From Butyricicoccus sp. (GTDB lineage Bacteria > Bacillota > Clostridia > Oscillospirales > Butyricicoccaceae), in NCBI GenBank assembly GCA_017886875.1, contig JAGHIZ010000059.1, positions 1 to 64,000 on the forward strand: DNA of 64,000 nucleotides, read 5' to 3'. Both the position numbers and the translations under genes were made by a program. Numbering within the stretch: the stretch's first letter is position 1; each line of letters starts with the position of its first letter. Shown piece after piece: positions 61,901-64,000 of the stretch. The notes under the pieces were generated by a model. It worked only from the letters and a program-made list of their open reading frames with translations, ran no database searches and had not been told where the DNA came from.

Positions 61901-62341
61901 ATGAAAAAAATTTCGCTTATCCATGGCCCTAACTTAAATTTAACAGGCAGTAGAGAGCCTAGTATTTATGGTAGAAATAATCTTGAAAGTATAAATGAAG
62001 AATTTCGCAAAAAATGCGAACAATGTGGTTTTGAATGTGAAATTTTTCAGTCTAATAGCGAAGGTGCTATAATTGACAGAATACATTCTGCTATTGATAA
62101 CTGCGATGGTATTATTATAAATGCGGGTGCATATACACATTATAGTTATGCTATTCGTGATGCTATTTCTGCAACAAGACTTCCTTGTATTGAAGTGCAT
62201 TTGTCAAATGTTCATGCAAGAGAAGAATTTCGCCATCATTCAGCACTTGCCGCTGTTTGTGCAGGTGTTATAGCTGGCTTTGGTAAAAATAGTTATATGC
62301 TCGCAGTAGATGCTATGAAAGGAATTTTGGAAAATGATTAG
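61901..62341 (+). CDS. aroQ: 3-dehydroquinate dehydratase, type II
   Basis: A 146-residue dodecameric enzyme of the shikimate pathway. LIHGPNLNLTGSREPSIYG holds the flexible-loop Arg and catalytic Tyr; QSNSEGAIIDRIH, INAGAYTHYS and EVHLSNVHAREEFRHHS complete the site with the catalytic His. GAAGGAGAAA precedes the ATG. It overlaps the M24 peptidase gene by 8 bases. Confidence 0.95.
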   Translation: MKKISLIHGPNLNLTGSREPSIYGRNNLESINEEFRKKCEQCGFECEIFQSNSEGAIIDRIHSAIDNCDGIIINAGAYTHYSYAIRDAISATRLPCIEVHLSNVHAREEFRHHSALAAVCAGVIAGFGKNSYMLAVDAMKGILEND

Positions 62342-63395
62342 TAAAATTAGAAGTGAAATGAAAAAAGTAAATGCAGATGCTGTACTGCTTACAACAAAAT
62401 GTAATAGACGTTATGCAACAGGTTTTCCATCTACCGCAGGCGTGGTTTATATCTCTGAAAAATATGCTATTTTCTTTACAGATTTCCGCTATATTGAGGC
62501 TGCAAAGCAAAAACTTACTGATTTTGAAGTACGCCAAGTTAGTGTAGGTGAGCCATATACAACAGCTATAAATGAAGTTTTAGCACATGATAGAGTTTCA
62601 AAAATCGCACTTGAAAATGAGGTTTTAACCCATTCAGAGTACACCAACTGGCAAGAAAAATTAACTGCTGAAGTTGTGCCAATGGGGCAGATGATGAACC
62701 GTATCCGCAGAGTTAAAACAGAAGCAGAGCTTGAAAATATTATTGCTGCACAACGTATTGCAGAACGTGCATTTGAGGAGATTTTAGACGAAATTAGACC
62801 AGGAGTTACTGAAAAACAGATTGCCGCCAAACTTACATATTTAATGCTGTTATATGGCGGTGAGAATATGTCGTTTGACCCAATAGTTGTAACAGGTGTA
62901 AATTCATCTAAACCTCATGGTGTGCCATCGTCTGCGGTTGTTGCAGAAGGTGACTTTGTAACAATGGACTTTGGCTGTATTGTAAACGGTTACTGCTCAG
63001 ATATGACAAGAACAGTTGCGGTTGGCTATGCAACTGATGAAATGCGTGAAGTATATGAAACTGTACTAAAAGCACAAAAAGCAGGTATTCAAACTGCTAA
63101 GGCTGGTTTGCGTGGCTGCGATGTGGACAAGGTAGCTCGTGATATTATTGCTGAAGCTGGCTATGGTGAATATTTTGGTCATGGCTTTGGTCATGGTGTA
63201 GGTGTGGAAATTCACGAACAGCCAACAGTATCTATGAAGGGTGACAGCGTGATGGAAGCGGGCTGTGTAATCACTGCTGAACCAGGAATTTATATTCCAA
63301 GTAAATTTGGTGTTAGAATAGAAGATATGCTCTATCTAACAGAGGACGGAAATAGAAATCTTACAAAAGCACCAAAAGAACTTATTATTCTTTAA
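62334..63395 (+). CDS. M24 aminopeptidase P family protein
   Basis: A 353-residue Xaa-Pro aminopeptidase-like enzyme. A creatinase N-terminal domain (1-120) precedes the pita-bread catalytic domain, whose dimetal ligands are seen in MDFGCIVNGYCSDMTRTV (two Asp), GHGFGHGVG (His), TAEPGIY and RIEDM (Glu residues). It removes N-terminal residues before proline. In many Firmicutes it is followed by efp; here a terminator and tatD follow instead. It is coupled to aroQ. Confidence 0.92.
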   Translation: MISKIRSEMKKVNADAVLLTTKCNRRYATGFPSTAGVVYISEKYAIFFTDFRYIEAAKQKLTDFEVRQVSVGEPYTTAINEVLAHDRVSKIALENEVLTHSEYTNWQEKLTAEVVPMGQMMNRIRRVKTEAELENIIAAQRIAERAFEEILDEIRPGVTEKQIAAKLTYLMLLYGGENMSFDPIVVTGVNSSKPHGVPSSAVVAEGDFVTMDFGCIVNGYCSDMTRTVAVGYATDEMREVYETVLKAQKAGIQTAKAGLRGCDVDKVARDIIAEAGYGEYFGHGFGHGVGVEIHEQPTVSMKGDSVMEAGCVITAEPGIYIPSKFGVRIEDMLYLTEDGNRNLTKAPKELIIL

Positions 63396-63401
63396 AATTA
63401 A

Positions 63402-63437
63402 AATGCGACTGCAAATAAAAGCAGTCGCATTTTTTTA
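63402..63437. terminator. Terminator between the M24 gene and tatD
   Basis: AATGCGACTGC (63402-63412) and GCAGTCGCATT (63421-63431), then a T7 run reaching the tatD stop. The minus reading has a shorter T-run. Confidence 0.88.
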
Positions 63438-64000
63438 TATGTTAAATAATTTTTTACCGTTTTCAGTTGTTTGATTTATAACTTCATCAAGCGGTATATT
63501 TTTTATATCAGCAATAGCTTCAGCCATTCTATAAACATATAATGAGCTGTTTCGCTTGCCTCTAAATGGTTCTGGTGACATATAAGGCGAGTCAGTTTCA
63601 ATCATCAGTTTATCAAGTGGAATATTCTCCACAACCTCAACCGCCTTTTTCGCATTTTTATATGTTATAACACCAGTAAATGATATTAAATAACCAAGTG
63701 ATATTAAACGCTGAGCCATTTCAGTAGAACCAGAATAACAGTGAAATACACCTTTGACTTCTGGAAATTCTTCAACTATCTTTAGTGTATCTGCATGAGC
63801 TTCTCTGTCATGAATTATAACAGGCATATCAAGCTTTTTTGCAAGTGCAAGCTGTCTGCGTAAAAGCTCAGCTTGTTTTGCTCTAAGTTCAGGCTCTTTA
63901 ACCCAATAGTAATCAAGACCAATTTCACCAATCGCTTTTATACGCTTGCTAGAAAGTGCAAGTGTTTTAAGCTCTTTTATAGTGCTATCAAGTTCTATTT
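63435..64000 (-). CDS. tatD: TatD family metal-dependent hydrolase (5' end outside window)
   Basis: The frame stays open from the stop at 63435 to the window edge, giving 187 residues of the C-terminal part of a TatD DNase-like TIM-barrel hydrolase. AIGEIGLDYYW supplies a metal-binding Glu, MPVIIHDREAH and GVFHCYSGS histidines, and IETDSPYMSPEPFRGKRNSS the conserved Asp. The first ~70 residues including the HxH motif lie beyond 64000. An internal ATG at 63827 is not the true start since strong homology continues upstream. Confidence 0.92.
   Translation of the reverse strand, partial: IELDSTIKELKTLALSSKRIKAIGEIGLDYYWVKEPELRAKQAELLRRQLALAKKLDMPVIIHDREAHADTLKIVEEFPEVKGVFHCYSGSTEMAQRLISLGYLISFTGVITYKNAKKAVEVVENIPLDKLMIETDSPYMSPEPFRGKRNSSLYVYRMAEAIADIKNIPLDEVINQTTENGKKLFNI

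Noticed and set aside
1..64000. Prophage, integrative element, toxin-antitoxin or defence island
   Set aside because: No integrase, transposase, phage structural gene, restriction system, nuclease-helicase pair or terminal repeats were seen; gene content is housekeeping throughout.

Overview
The window looks like part of the chromosome of a low-G+C, spore-forming, probably anaerobic Firmicute of the class Clostridia, with an Oscillospirales/Ruminococcaceae-like gene order. The evidence is AT-rich DNA (roughly one third G+C by eye), strong AGGAGG-type ribosome binding sites with frequent TTG/GTG starts, and Firmicute marker genes: sepF, rbgA, hprK, the sporulation pair spoIVFA/spoIVFB, a SigA-type rpoD, ldh and methylglyoxal synthase. 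No respiratory-chain genes are seen. The species cannot be named from the sequence. Almost every base is used: no gap after the rRNA region exceeds about 270 bases. I found no insertion sequence, prophage, CRISPR array or known defence system.

Layout. 1-727: the end of an rRNA operon (23S 3' end, tRNA-Lys(CTT), tRNA-Glu(CTC), 5S, terminator), with purine/pyrimidine hairpins in its spacers. 773-4744 (minus): a very AT-rich phosphorelay of HPt protein, REC-HD-GYP response regulator with a degenerate HD motif, and hybrid histidine kinase. 4860-14391: hisC, rarA, an S1-domain protein, DUF951, uridine phosphorylase, a MATE pump, an SLC13/ArsB-like permease, the spoIVFA/spoIVFB-like pair, ispD and ispF. 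14461-21088 (minus): sepF, a putP-DUF3006-lysA group, and a proB-proA-CYTH operon. 21341-29202 (plus): zapA, a U32/RlhA-like protein, maf, mreC, mreD, PBP2, minD and mgsA, a cell-shape and division block. 29331-32514: hisS and aspS. 32555-34488 (minus): a YtaF/MntP-like protein and a GH13 amylase.

34767-40851 (plus): rplS, lepB, rbgA, rnhB, yraN, an M19 dipeptidase, thrC and a phosphoesterase. 40935-48329 (plus): the proteostasis block tig-clpP-clpX-lon, then engB, a zinc-ribbon membrane protein and an SCP2-like protein. 48373-53163: ldh (minus), an SLH-domain exported protein, then a MerR regulator followed by a divergent DXS-like enzyme. 53201-56909 (minus): a C_GCAxxG_C_C protein, a cell-wall amidase with a stalk domain, a PHP phosphatase and hprK. 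57112-57661: rpmB and an orphan small gene. 57756-61643 (minus): an EamA transporter and the rpoD-dnaG macromolecular-synthesis genes. 61901-64000: aroQ, an M24 peptidase, and a tatD cut by the window edge.

Most of this is housekeeping. The parts most worth following are: (1) the MerR / DXS-like pair at 50970-53163, where a textbook 19-bp-spacer MerR promoter drives an enzyme that keeps the thiamine-diphosphate core of DXS but has lost both arginines that hold the glyceraldehyde-3-phosphate phosphate; (2) the phosphorelay whose HD-GYP output domain reads Tyr-Asp instead of His-Asp; (3) the hairpin family inside the rRNA operon; and (4) structured untranslated RNAs at the tig-clpP and hprK-PHP junctions. 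Promoters and terminators listed are pattern matches made by eye.
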